DNA of 64,000 bases from JAWVFM01 sp963823245 (GTDB lineage: Bacteria > Actinomycetota > Thermoleophilia > Solirubrobacterales > 70-9). The stretch is from NCBI GenBank assembly GCA_963823245.1, contig CAWGKQ010000008.1, positions 186,001 to 250,000 on the forward strand, in the 5' to 3' direction. Positions 16,865-25,101 of this stretch are shown in pieces. Position 1 is the stretch's first letter; each line of letters starts with the position of its first letter. A program made the translations under genes and the position numbers. The notes beneath the pieces were generated by a model. That model worked only from the letters and a program-made list of their open reading frames with translations. It was not told the DNA's origin and made no database searches.

Positions 16865-17261
16865 AGATGTAGTACATCCCCGCGCCCGCCTCCTCGGCCT
16901 CGCGGCGAGCGATGTCGGCAATCGTCGTGTCCCGGAAGACACGCCGGAGCGCCTCGACTCCCTCTGCCCAGATGCCCCCGGCCTCATGACCCTCCTCCCC
17001 GAGCCTGCCGTCGAGCGCCTGAACAACGTCGAGCACTGTGATCTCCTCGGCGGGGCGAGCGAGCGTGTAGCCGCCGCGCACGCCGCGCTGGCTGTTCAGG
17101 AGACCGTCGCGACGGAGCGTCGAGAAGAGCTGCTCGAGGAATTGCACGGGCATGTCGCGGCGCTCGGCGACCTGGCCGATCGGAACCGGGCGGTCGCCGG
17201 CGCGGGCCAGCTCGGCCAGGGCGACGACGGCATAGCGGGACTTCGAGGTGACCGAGATCAT
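16863..17261 (-). CDS. Rrf2-family transcriptional regulator, CymR-like
   Basis: 132 residues with the N-terminal winged helix: SKSRYAVVALAELARAG, MPVQFLEQLFSTLRRDGLL, RGVRGGYTLARPAEEITVLD. It has no Cys, so it is not an iron-sulfur IscR or NsrR; the cysteine-metabolism regulator CymR, which works with CysK, is the best model. Evidence for that role is also positional: its last codons are duplicated directly upstream of cysK at 9190. Its stop is now a TAA from the inserted island. A dyad (17275-17293) next to a TACAAC box suggests autoregulation. Confidence 0.9.
   Translation of the reverse strand: MISVTSKSRYAVVALAELARAGDRPVPIGQVAERRDMPVQFLEQLFSTLRRDGLLNSQRGVRGGYTLARPAEEITVLDVVQALDGRLGEEGHEAGGIWAEGVEALRRVFRDTTIADIARREAEEAGAGMYYI
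16865..16875. repeat. Direct repeat at the right island border (attR-like)
   Basis: AGATGTAGTAC, identical to 9190-9200. On the coding strand it is the end of the regulator gene (TAC TAC ATC T), so insertion left that protein intact. Confidence 0.7.
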
Positions 17262-17274
17262 CCGGAGGGTTGTA

Positions 17275-17293
17275 CCGGAACAAGATATTCCGG
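17275..17293. promoter_or_regulatory. Probable Rrf2/CymR operator
   Basis: Inverted repeat CCGGAA-CAAGATA-TTCCGG, 14-32 bases upstream of the regulator's ATG and directly upstream of its likely -10 (TACAAC on the minus strand, 17269-17274). Placement over the -35 position fits self-repression. Confidence 0.55.
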
Positions 17294-17345
17294 TGAGGAG
17301 CTCTAGCTCCGAAAGCAGCGTGTAAGGCCGCCGAAGGCGGCCGCA
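17293..17345 (+). repeat. Two-hairpin dispersed repeat, copy A
   Basis: 53 bp: GTGAGGAGCT-CTAGCTCC (hairpin 1), GAAAGCAGCGTGTAAGG, then GGCCGCC-GAA-GGCGGCC (hairpin 2) and GCA. It lies between the divergent Rrf2 regulator and the response regulator genes. Confidence 0.75.
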
Positions 17346-17478
17346 AGTGCTTCAAGGAAAAGACCGCTCTAAGCGGACGACGGCTCCCGCCCCTCGCGAG
17401 GGTGCGGCTAGGATGCCCGCGAACCGGCTGGAGGCCGGTGTCTTGTTTTCGGCCGGACGGAAGGCCACTCGGGGCACG

Positions 17479-18101
17479 GTGGAACAAGCACAATCGGATC
17501 GACGCTGTCTCGTCATCGACCCGCAGCCGACGGTGCGGCTGGGGGTCCGCCAGCTTCTCGACCCCCGGTACGCGGTCGAGGAGGCGGAGGACTGGCGCGG
17601 CGGCCTCGAGATCCTTCATTCCACCGGCGGCTTCATCGTCGCGGTCGTCGACATGGGTCGGGCCGATGGCGCCGACGTCAACGGGCATCCCGGCACAGCG
17701 GCGATTCGCGCCCTGCGGCGAGCCCAGCCCGGGTTAGGCATCGTCGCCCACGGTGCGCGCGCGGAGCGCCACGCGGCGGCCGAGGCGATCGACGCCGGCG
17801 CGACCGGCTTCGTCGCGAAGAGCTCCCGGCGCGCAGCCTGGAGCGAGCCGTCGATGCCGCAGCCGAGTCCGAGACCTTCGTCGACCCCGCGGCGAGCGCG
17901 GCCGGCCCGCTCCTCACGCGGCGCCAGCGCCAGATCCTCCAGCTCTACGCCGACGGCCAGCCGACCGCCGCCGTCGCGAACCGGCTCGGGCTGAGCGCGG
18001 AGACGGTGCGGAGCCATACGAAGGGACTCCTCGCCCGACTCTCGGCCCGCGACCGCGCCCATGCCGTGGCCATCGGCCTTCGAAACGCCCTGATCGAATA
18101 G
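17479..18101 (+). pseudogene. NarL/LuxR-family response regulator, one-base frameshift
   Basis: Receiver domain: CLVIDPQPTVRLGVRQLL, phospho-acceptor Asp in VAVVDMGRADG, GATGFVAKSS with the conserved Lys. The next frame continues LERAVDAAAESETFVDPAAS, and then the LuxR HTH (LTRRQRQILQLYADGQPT, LSAETVRSHTKGLLARL). The shift is at about 17826-17830, where CCC would read as CCCC in the intact gene (KSSPARSLERA), so it is a homopolymer deletion. GTG 17479 is chosen; an ATG at 17413 is also in frame. Between a TAGGAT box (17410-17415) and the GTG are two hairpins (ACCGGC/GCCGGT and GGCC/GGCC). No sensor kinase is adjacent. Confidence 0.8.
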
Positions 18102-18153
18102 GGCGCTAGATCCAGCCGCGGTCGACCGCGCCGATCTTGCGACGCCGCCCGGG

Positions 18154-19580
18154 TTACGCCGCCGGCGCCTCGTCCCGCAGGCGCGCGAGCGCTCCGTCGA
18201 TTCGTTCGAGCGACGCCTCGCGCCCGAGCGCCGCCAGCGACTCGAAGATCCCGGGCGAGACCGTGCCGCCCGTGATCGCGACGCGAATCGGCTGGTAGAG
18301 GGCCCTCGGCTTCGAGTCGTTCTCCGCGAGGATCCGCTCGAGGGCCCGCTCTATCTCTTCGGGGTTCCAGGTCTCCACGGCGCGCAGCGAGGCCGCACCG
18401 CCGGCGAGAAGCGACGCGGTCTCGGGCGCCATCACCCGCTCCCACGCCCGGGGGTCCATCTCGGGCTCGCCGAACAGGAATGCCACCAGCGGCCACACCT
18501 CGGACAGCGTCTGCGCCTTGTCCGCCACGATCTCGCAGGCGCGGATGCGGGTGGCCTCTTCCGCGGACGCGAACGCGTTGGCGGCATCCGGGTCAGTCCG
18601 GCGAAGGTGCGCCTGCAGGTGCACGGCGTACGAGGGCGGATCGAGCTCCCGCATGAAGCGGCCGTTGAGCCACCGCAGCTTCGGTTCGTCGAAGACCGCG
18701 GCCGACCGCCCGACGCGCTCGATCGCGAAGCGGCGAACGAGCTCCTCGGTGCTCATGATCGTCGTGTCGTCCTCGGTCCCCCACCCGAGCAGAGCGAGGT
18801 AGTTCCGCACCGCGGCGGGCAGGTAGCCCGCTTCGGCGAGCTCCTGCACCGAGGCCGCGCCGTGGCGCTTGGAGAGCTTGCGGCCATCGGGGCCGTGGAG
18901 GAGCGGAAGATGCGCGTACCTCGGCGCCGGCGCACCGAGGGCGGCGAGCACGAGCAGCTGCTTCGGCGTGTTGGACAGATGATCGTCGCCCCGCACCACG
19001 TCCGTGATCGCCATGTCGGCGTCGTCCACGGCGACGGCGAGGTTGTAGAGGGGGGTACCGTCGGCACGGGCGATCACGAAGTCGTCCATCGGCCGGTTCG
19101 GGAACTCGACGTCGCCCTTGATCGCGTCGACGACGACGGTCGCTCCCTCGTCGGGGACCCGCAGGCGTATCGCCGCCCCGGGTACGTCGCGAGGCTCGCC
19201 GCGGTACCCGGACCCGGGATCGGCCTCCTTTCGCGCGCGCACGTCCTCGGCCGTGGCCGGGTCGGGGTAGGCGGCGCCGGAGGAGAGCAGGCTCCCCAGG
19301 GCCTCGACGTGGCGCTCGCGCCGCTCGTACTGCGAGAACGGCCCCTCGTCCCAGTCGAGCTCGAGCCACTCGAGAGCGTCGATGATCTGCTCGACGTTCT
19401 CCGGCGTCGAGCGCTCGCGGTCGGTGTCCTCGATTCGCAGGACGAGCGTCCCCTCGGCCCTCCGGGCGAGGAGCCAGTTGTAGAGTGCGGTGCGGGCGCC
19501 GCCGATGTGCAGGGCGCCCGTCGGAGACGGGGCGAATCGGAGGCGAGGCGAGTGCGGACAAGGTGCTGATCGGTGCGCAT
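18154..19580 (-). CDS. gltX: Glutamyl-tRNA synthetase (5-bp duplication near the start)
   Basis: Class I synthetase charging tRNA(Glu); with GatCAB present it may be the non-discriminating type that also charges tRNA(Gln). HIGH-like ALHIGGARTALYNW, the RIEDTDRERS motif, and KLSKRHG (KMSKS) are all present; about 467 residues. The first in-frame start is a GTG at 19242, which would remove the HIGH motif. Deleting one unit of a tandem GAGGC (19540-19544 and 19545-19549) joins the frame to ATG 19580 and gives VRTRLRFAPSPTG, the expected N-terminus. That start would overlap the divergent nfo start by 18 bases. Confidence 0.88.
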
Positions 19581-20426
19581 GTTTCCACAGCGGGTGGTCT
19601 CGCCAAGGGCGCGGCGCGCGGGCGCGAGCTCGGTTGCGAGGCGATTCAGATCTTCAACCAGAGCCCCCGCGCCTGGCGACCCACCAGATACGGCCCCGAG
19701 GACTACGCCGATTTCAGGTCCGAGCTCGAGGGTTCAGGCGTGCGGTCCGTGGCGATCCACGCGATCTACCTGATCAACTGCGCGAGCACCGAGCGCGACG
19801 TCAAGCGCAAGTCCCACACCTCGCTCGTCGCGGCGCTGCGCCTGGGCGACGCGATCGGGGCGGATGGAGTGGTCCTCCACGCCGGGGCCAGGAAGGGAAA
19901 GCCCCACGACGCCTCGATGCGCCGAGCGGGAAAGGCGATCGCCGCGGCTCTCGGCGAGTCCGAGCGATGCCCCCTGCTGCTCGAGAACACCGCCGGGACC
20001 CAGGGCCCGCTCGGCCGCAACTTCGACGAGCTGGCTGAGCTACTGGAACTCGCGGGCGGCGATGGGCGGCTCGGGATCTGCATCGACTCCTGCCACCTCC
20101 TCGCCTCCGGCTTCGAGATCCGCGACCCTGAGCCGCTCGGACTCATCGTCGACGAGCTGGACGCCAAGGTCGGCCTTGAGCGGCTGCAGCTCCTCCACGT
20201 GAACGACTCGAAGATCCCGCTTGGCGGGAACCGCGACCAGCACGCCCCGATAGGGGACGGCGAGCTCGGGAACCGGGGGATCGCCACGTTCCTTTCCGAG
20301 CCGCGCTTCGACGGGCTGCCGGCCGTCATCGAGACCGGCGTCGCCCGCGGGGCGCCCACCCGCGAGGACGTGCGCAAGGCGAAGCGCCTGCTGCGCGAAG
20401 GGTCTCGAAAGCGAGCGAGCGGCTAG
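19563..20426 (+). CDS. nfo: Endonuclease IV (AP endonuclease)
   Basis: 287 residues; cleaves 5' of abasic sites with a trinuclear zinc centre. Features: IGAHVSTAGGL at the start, IFNQSPRAWRP, VLHAG with a zinc His, LLLENTAGTQG with a Glu ligand, CIDSCHLLASGF (Asp and His), LLHVNDSK, and DQHAPIGDGELG (Asp, His) and a late VIETG Glu. The GTG at 19563 is the start that fits the family. It is head to head with gltX with no room for separate leaders. Its TAG shares the tetranucleotide CTAG with the stop of the convergent downstream gene. Confidence 0.94.
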   Translation: MLIGAHVSTAGGLAKGAARGRELGCEAIQIFNQSPRAWRPTRYGPEDYADFRSELEGSGVRSVAIHAIYLINCASTERDVKRKSHTSLVAALRLGDAIGADGVVLHAGARKGKPHDASMRRAGKAIAAALGESERCPLLLENTAGTQGPLGRNFDELAELLELAGGDGRLGICIDSCHLLASGFEIRDPEPLGLIVDELDAKVGLERLQLLHVNDSKIPLGGNRDQHAPIGDGELGNRGIATFLSEPRFDGLPAVIETGVARGAPTREDVRKAKRLLREGSRKRASG

Positions 20427-20753
20427 AGCTGGGCGCCGTCGCCGACGTCCTCGTGCGGGCGGCGCGAGACGGCGCGCTGCAGGCCGAGGCCCAGCCCAGT
20501 CACCGCCAGGGCGATGCCGGCCATCGCTAACACGTCGAAGCCGGTGAACGAAAGCGGGCCAACGCGGCCATTGAGGCCGGAACCGCCGGGGGGTCCCGTT
20601 GTGATTCTGATGGACTACCGACACGTACTGGTCCTGCGTCGGGCTCGAGGACTGCGCGGCGGCGAAGCCGGGCATGACCACGGCAACGAGGGCGACGCTG
20701 AGCACGGCCGCTGCAAACATCCGGCGCAAGGTGATGGTGATATTCCTGGTCAC
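20423..20753 (-). pseudogene. Small exported protein with sortase-like anchor, one frameshift
   Basis: Starts at GTG 20753 with a ribosome site (GAGGGAG); signal peptide MFAAAVLSVALVAVVMPGF; then SSSPTQDQYVSVVHQNHNG. A run of six C near 20590 shifts the frame; the continuation is GSGLNGRVGPLSFTGFDVLA, a hydrophobic helix and an Arg-rich end RRPHEDVGDGAQL. PLSFTG plus helix plus basic tail is like the LPxTG anchor of cell-wall proteins, so it is probably surface-bound, about 110 residues. Its TAG overlaps the nfo TAG within CTAG. Confidence 0.6.
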
Positions 20754-20984
20754 GTCTACTCCCTCGATTGGTAAAGGTGGAGCGCAGACCAGGAGCGTGA
20801 GCTGGTGGGCGAACAGACGCAACCAGCTGATCGCGGCTCAGGCGGTCGCGGTGGTCGGGTTGTGCCTCGCCGCATATGCCGCGTTCCTCCAGCCCGGAAG
20901 CCCCGGATCGTTGGACACCATCACGGCACCCGGACGATCCCCGGGTCCTCATGCCTCGGCACCCGGCGAGGCCCAAAGCCGGCG

Positions 20985-21048
20985 GAAGAAGCTCGTCGCG
21001 AACCGCTTCGAGACGGTCTGGGGCGTCGGCTACCGCTTCTCGGCCTAG
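20985..21048 (+). pseudogene. C-terminal relic of an OmpR/PhoB-type response regulator
   Basis: The codons RRKKLVANRFETVWGVGYRFSA and TAG match the end of the winged-helix DNA-binding domain (TVWGVGYRF is a signature). Nothing upstream in any frame continues the domain, although an open frame with one hydrophobic segment reaches back to about 20780. Probably a fragment left by a rearrangement. Confidence 0.45.
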
Positions 21049-21449
21049 GCCAGCGCGTCGCGCAGGTCGAAGGCGCGCAGGCCCTCGGGCCCCGCGTCGG
21101 TGCAGTCGAAGAAGCGCGGGTTGACGCAGCTGTGCTCGTCCCCACCGCCCTCGAAGCTCGGCTCGACCCGGAACTGACATTGCGGGAGCGGCTCGCCAGT
21201 CATCTTGATTCCGCCGAAGCCACCCGTGCGCTCCGCGGCCTCGAACATGTCGACGTCGATCTCGGCCCGGAAGACCTTTCGGAGGCAGCCCATGTAGTGG
21301 CCCCCGTTGAGCGGGTCGTGGTAGCTGTAGAGATAGCGGCAGCGAAGCTCGAGGCACCCGCGCGGCTCGACCAGCTTGTCGCAGAAGGTCCGGCACTGGC
21401 GGCACTCGCCGACGCGTGTCTCCGAACCTCCGCGCTGCTGGAGCATCAT
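21045..21449 (-). CDS. Cys-rich small protein, unknown function
   Basis: 134 residues with nine Cys, six of them in the first 55 (CRQCRTFCDK, PRGCLELRCRYLYSYHDPLN, YMGCLRK), then RAEIDVDMFEAAERTGGFGG, PQCQFRVEPSFEG and FFDCTDAGPEGLRAFDLRDA. The CxxCxxxC cluster could bind zinc or an iron-sulfur centre, or form disulfides, though there is no signal peptide. I recognise no family. It begins a few bases after the two-hairpin repeat copy B, downstream of dnaE on the same strand. Confidence 0.7.
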   Translation of the reverse strand: MMLQQRGGSETRVGECRQCRTFCDKLVEPRGCLELRCRYLYSYHDPLNGGHYMGCLRKVFRAEIDVDMFEAAERTGGFGGIKMTGEPLPQCQFRVEPSFEGGGDEHSCVNPRFFDCTDAGPEGLRAFDLRDALA

Positions 21450-21451
21450 CT

Positions 21452-21502
21452 GCGGGCGCCTTCGGCGCCCTTACGTGCTGCTTTCGGAGCGAAGCTCCTC
21501 AC
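21452..21502 (-). repeat. Two-hairpin dispersed repeat, copy B
   Basis: Read on the minus strand: GTGAGGAGC-TTC-GCTCC (hairpin 1), GAAAGCAGCACGTAAG, GGGCGCC-GAA-GGCGCCC (hairpin 2), GCA. It sits between the dnaE stop (21520) and the start of the Cys-rich gene (21449). Nearly identical to copy A with paired changes in hairpin 2. Confidence 0.75.
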
Positions 21503-21519
21503 TGGCATACCGCGGAAGT

Positions 21520-24500
21520 CTACGCCGCGATCGCATGTGTGCCGAGCAGCTGGTCGAGCTCGGCGTGGAGCGCCGGTGAGGGATTGATCCGGTACCCCGA
21601 ACCGAACCGAAGGCGGCGGACGCCCTCGCGCGTGTCCATCTCGAGCAGCACCTCGGTCTCACCTGGAAAGACCTCGAAGACGGCCTTCAAGTCGCTGAGG
21701 AGGCCGGCGTCCAGGCGCGCCGCGTCGAGGCGGATCACGACCGCCTGCGGCAAGGAGTGCTCCCCGGTTGGCTCGAACGCCTCGGCCTCGGCGACAACGA
21801 GGCTCGTCTGCCCGGGCTCCTTGTGGTCCACGCGGCCCCGGACGAGGATCACCCGATCGACCTCGATCGCCTCGGCCGCGTCGCTGCCGACGTCCCGCAC
21901 GAAGAGCTCCACCGACCCTTCGAGATCGTCGAGCGTCGCGAACATGATGTGGGCGCCGCCGCGGGTGCGCACCTTCTTCGCCGCCGTGATGATGCCGCCG
22001 ACCCGCAGCCACGTGCCGTCGGGCTTCGCCGCCACGTCGCCGAGAGGGCAGTCGACGCGGGCGCGGAGCTGGTCGCGGACCTCTGCGAGCGGGTGCGCCG
22101 AGACGAACGTACCCAGCGTCTCCTTTTCGAGGCGCAGCAGCTCGCTCTGGTCGAACTCCTCCTGCGGCACTCGGGGGTGCGTCGGCGCCGACGGCGCCGA
22201 CGCGGACGCCCCGAGGTCGAAGATCGAGCCCTGCCCGCGAAGCGCGTCCTCCTGCGTTCGCTGGCCGAAGCCGAGTGCGGCGGGTAGCACGCTGAGCATC
22301 CCGCTTCGCGAGTCGCCCGTGGAGTCGAGCGCGCCGCACTTCACCAGGCACTCGGTCGCCCGCTTGTTGACCGCCCGCACGTCGACCCGCTCGCAGAAGT
22401 CCCAGATCGACTTGAAGTCGCCGTCCTCGGTGCGCGCGCGCAGGATGGACTCGACGGCGGCGTGGCCCACGTTCTTCACGGCGTCGAGCCCGAACCGGAT
22501 CCGGTTGCCGGCGACCGAGAACCCGTGTTCGGAGGAGTTGACGTCCGGCGGCAGGACCTCGATGCCGAGCTCGTGGCAGCGGCTTACGAAGAACGGCACC
22601 TTGTCCTTCGTCGACATCACCGACGAGATCAGCGCCGCCATGTACTCGGCCGGGTAGTTGGCGCGGAGGTACGCGGTGCGGTAGCTGATCAGCCCGTAGC
22701 AGGCGGCGTGGGACTTGTTGAAGCTGTAGTCGGCGGCCGCCGTCATCAGCGACCACAGGTCCTGGGCGACCCTGGGCTCGGTCCCCGACGCCGCCATGCC
22801 GGCGAAGAACTTCTCCCTCATCGTCGCCATCAGATCGCGCTTCTTCTTGCCCACGGCCTTCCGCAAGTCGTCGGCCTCGGCGCCGGAGAAGCCCGCCATG
22901 CGCTTGGCGATCTCCATCAGCTGCTCCTGGTAGATGCAGCAGCCGTAGGTCGACTCGGCGATCTCGCGCAGGCGAGGGTCCGGGTAGCGCACCGACGACG
23001 GGTCGCGCTTGCCGCGCGCGTAGTCGTCGATGAAGCGCATCGCGCCGGGCCTGTAGAGCGCGTTGAGGGCGGCGATGTCGTTGAACTCGGTGGGACGCAC
23101 CTTCCGGAGCGCCTCGCGCATCCCGTCGGACTCGAGCTGGAAGACGCCGATCGACTCGCCGCGGGCGAGCATCTCGTAGGTCGTGGGGTCGTCGAGGGGG
23201 ATCGTCTCCATGTCGAGCTCGACCCCCCGCGAGCGGCGGATGATGTCGACCGCGTCCTCGATCACGTCGAGGTTGCGGAGGCCCAGGAAGTCCATCTTCA
23301 GCAGGCCGATCTCCTCGATCGGGCCCATCGAGTACTGCGTGACGATCTTGTACGTGCGCTCGGGGCGGCCGTTGGCTCCGTTCGACGGCCCCGCGGCGCG
23401 GTCCTCGGCGAGCTGCAGCGGGACGATCTGGTGCAGCGGGCGGTCCGAGATGACAACCGCGGCGGCGTGGATCGAGTTGTTGCGGACGATACCCTCGAGA
23501 CCGCGGGCGGTGTCGACGATCTTGCGCGCGTCCGGATCCGAATCGTAGGCCTTCCGCAGCTCCCGGCTGGGCTTCATGCACTCGTCGAAGCTCGGGCTGC
23601 GGCCCATCACCGGCTCCGGAATGAGCTTGGCGACGCGATCGCCGGTGGCGTAGTCGAATCCGAGGACCCTCGCGGCGTCGCGGGTGGCGGCGCGCGGCGC
23701 CATCTTGCCGAAGGTGATGATCTGGGCAACCGACTCGCGGCCGTACTTCTCGGCCACGTAACGGATCACGCGCTCGCGCCCGCGGACCGAGAAGTCGATG
23801 TCGATGTCGGGCATCGACTTGCGCGCGGGGTTGAGGAAGCGCTCGAAGAGGAGGTCGTTGGCCAGTGGGTCGACGTCGGTGATAGCGAGCGAGTAGGCAA
23901 CGATCGAGCCGGCCGCCGATCCACGGCCGGGGCCCACCGCGATGCCGCTCTCCTTCGCGAAGCGGACGAAGTCCCACACGATCAGGAAGTAGGAGTCGAA
24001 CCCCATCTCGGCGATGACGCCGAGCTCGAAGTCGAGGCGCTCGAGGGCCTCCGCGGGGGGCGGATCGCCATAGCGGCGGCGCAGGCCCTCGCCGGCGAGG
24101 CGGTGGAGCATGTCGCGCGGGTCCTCGCCGCCGGGGGTCGGGAAACGGGGGAGGAGCAGCTTGCCGAGCTCGAGCTCGACCTCGCAGCGCTCCGCGACCT
24201 CGAGCGTGTTCGGCACGGACTCCGGCCAAGCCGAGAAAGAGTCGGCCATCTCGGCCGGGCTCTTGAGGAAGAACTCGTTGGTCTCGAACCGCATCTTCGG
24301 CTGCTCGAGCGTGGACTTCGTCTGCACGCACAGGAGCGCGGCGTGGTGGTCGAAGTCCTCGCGCCGCAGGTAATGGACGTCGCCGGTCGCAACGAGCGGG
24401 CGTCCCAGCTCGCGAGCCGTGCGCACGATCCCCTCGTTCGCCCGATCCTGGTCGGGCACGCCGTTGGCCTGGATCTCGAAGTAGACGTCCTCGTGGCCGA

Positions 24501-25005
24501 ACACGTTGATCAGGTCGTCCACGTGGGCGCGCGCGTCGCGCGGGCGCTCCTCCACCAGATTGCGGCAGAAGCGGGACTGGAGGCAGCCGGTGAGGGCGAT
24601 GACGCCCTCCGAGTGGCGGTCCAGGAGCTCGAGGTCGACGTTCGCCTTCCCGCGCGAGAAGCCCTCGAGGAAGCCGGTTGAGCTGAGCTCGACGAGGTTC
24701 CGGAAACCGGCGTCGCTGGTCGCCAGGAGCGTGAGGTGATTCGGCTTCACGCGGTTGCCCGGGCTCGCGGCGGCGCGCCTGTCGTCGACGAAATAGGCCT
24801 CGATTCCGAGGATCGGTTTGATGCCCGCCTTCCGGCAGGACTTGTAGTGCTCGACCGCCCCGTTCATGACGCCGTGGTCCGTGAGGCCGAGGGCGGGCAT
24901 GCCGAGCTCGGCGGCCCGCTGCGCGAGCCGCTCGATCTTGCAGGCGCCGTCGAGCAGCGAGTACTCGCTGTGAACGTGGAGGTGGACGGCCGACGAGTCG
25001 CTCAC
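21520..25005 (-). CDS. dnaE: DNA polymerase III alpha subunit
   Basis: 1161 residues, the replicative polymerase (DnaE1 type). The PHP domain is at the start (HLHVHSEYSLLDG, residues 8-20; LTDHGVMNGAVEHY). Catalytic Asp pair in PDIDIDFS (about residue 400), then ERVIRYVAEKYG; the fingers region FNKSHAACYGLISYRTAYL; a C-terminal OB fold (WLRVGGIITAAKKVRTRGG). GTG start. Fully open, in contrast to its smaller neighbours. No other replication gene adjoins it. Confidence 0.97.
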   Translation of the reverse strand: MSDSSAVHLHVHSEYSLLDGACKIERLAQRAAELGMPALGLTDHGVMNGAVEHYKSCRKAGIKPILGIEAYFVDDRRAAASPGNRVKPNHLTLLATSDAGFRNLVELSSTGFLEGFSRGKANVDLELLDRHSEGVIALTGCLQSRFCRNLVEERPRDARAHVDDLINVFGHEDVYFEIQANGVPDQDRANEGIVRTARELGRPLVATGDVHYLRREDFDHHAALLCVQTKSTLEQPKMRFETNEFFLKSPAEMADSFSAWPESVPNTLEVAERCEVELELGKLLLPRFPTPGGEDPRDMLHRLAGEGLRRRYGDPPPAEALERLDFELGVIAEMGFDSYFLIVWDFVRFAKESGIAVGPGRGSAAGSIVAYSLAITDVDPLANDLLFERFLNPARKSMPDIDIDFSVRGRERVIRYVAEKYGRESVAQIITFGKMAPRAATRDAARVLGFDYATGDRVAKLIPEPVMGRSPSFDECMKPSRELRKAYDSDPDARKIVDTARGLEGIVRNNSIHAAAVVISDRPLHQIVPLQLAEDRAAGPSNGANGRPERTYKIVTQYSMGPIEEIGLLKMDFLGLRNLDVIEDAVDIIRRSRGVELDMETIPLDDPTTYEMLARGESIGVFQLESDGMREALRKVRPTEFNDIAALNALYRPGAMRFIDDYARGKRDPSSVRYPDPRLREIAESTYGCCIYQEQLMEIAKRMAGFSGAEADDLRKAVGKKKRDLMATMREKFFAGMAASGTEPRVAQDLWSLMTAAADYSFNKSHAACYGLISYRTAYLRANYPAEYMAALISSVMSTKDKVPFFVSRCHELGIEVLPPDVNSSEHGFSVAGNRIRFGLDAVKNVGHAAVESILRARTEDGDFKSIWDFCERVDVRAVNKRATECLVKCGALDSTGDSRSGMLSVLPAALGFGQRTQEDALRGQGSIFDLGASASAPSAPTHPRVPQEEFDQSELLRLEKETLGTFVSAHPLAEVRDQLRARVDCPLGDVAAKPDGTWLRVGGIITAAKKVRTRGGAHIMFATLDDLEGSVELFVRDVGSDAAEAIEVDRVILVRGRVDHKEPGQTSLVVAEAEAFEPTGEHSLPQAVVIRLDAARLDAGLLSDLKAVFEVFPGETEVLLEMDTREGVRRLRFGSGYRINPSPALHAELDQLLGTHAIAA

Positions 25006-25101
25006 GAAGGGCCATCATCGCAATCGAGGCAGATGCCAATTCGAGGCTTGCCGCAAGCTGCGGGAAACCCTGGAGCCGCTGTCCGCGACGCCGCCCCGGT
25101 G

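Larger units (their letters stand above)
9190..16875. mobile_element. 7.7 kb genomic island inserted between an Rrf2-type regulator gene and cysK
   Basis: The segment is bounded by an 11-bp direct repeat (9190-9200 and 16865-16875). At the right border the regulator gene keeps its C-terminus GMYYI but ends in a TAA supplied by island DNA. At the left border only TYYI and the original TGATG overlap with cysK remain. Restoring one copy would place regulator, cysK and cysE in one overlapping operon, a well-known arrangement. Cargo: phage-type small genes, four SnoaL cassettes and relics, an HNH nuclease, and secreted proteins. Direct repeats of TGGCGAACAA (near 9265-9290) and TGCGGTGCAGT (near 16750-16775) lie close to the ends like integrase arm sites. 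No intact integrase is seen. Confidence 0.7.

Noticed and set aside
22462..24681. Plus-strand open frame of 739 codons opposite dnaE
   Set aside because: Composition is Val/Arg/Leu/Glu-biased with no domain; it is the antisense shadow of dnaE.
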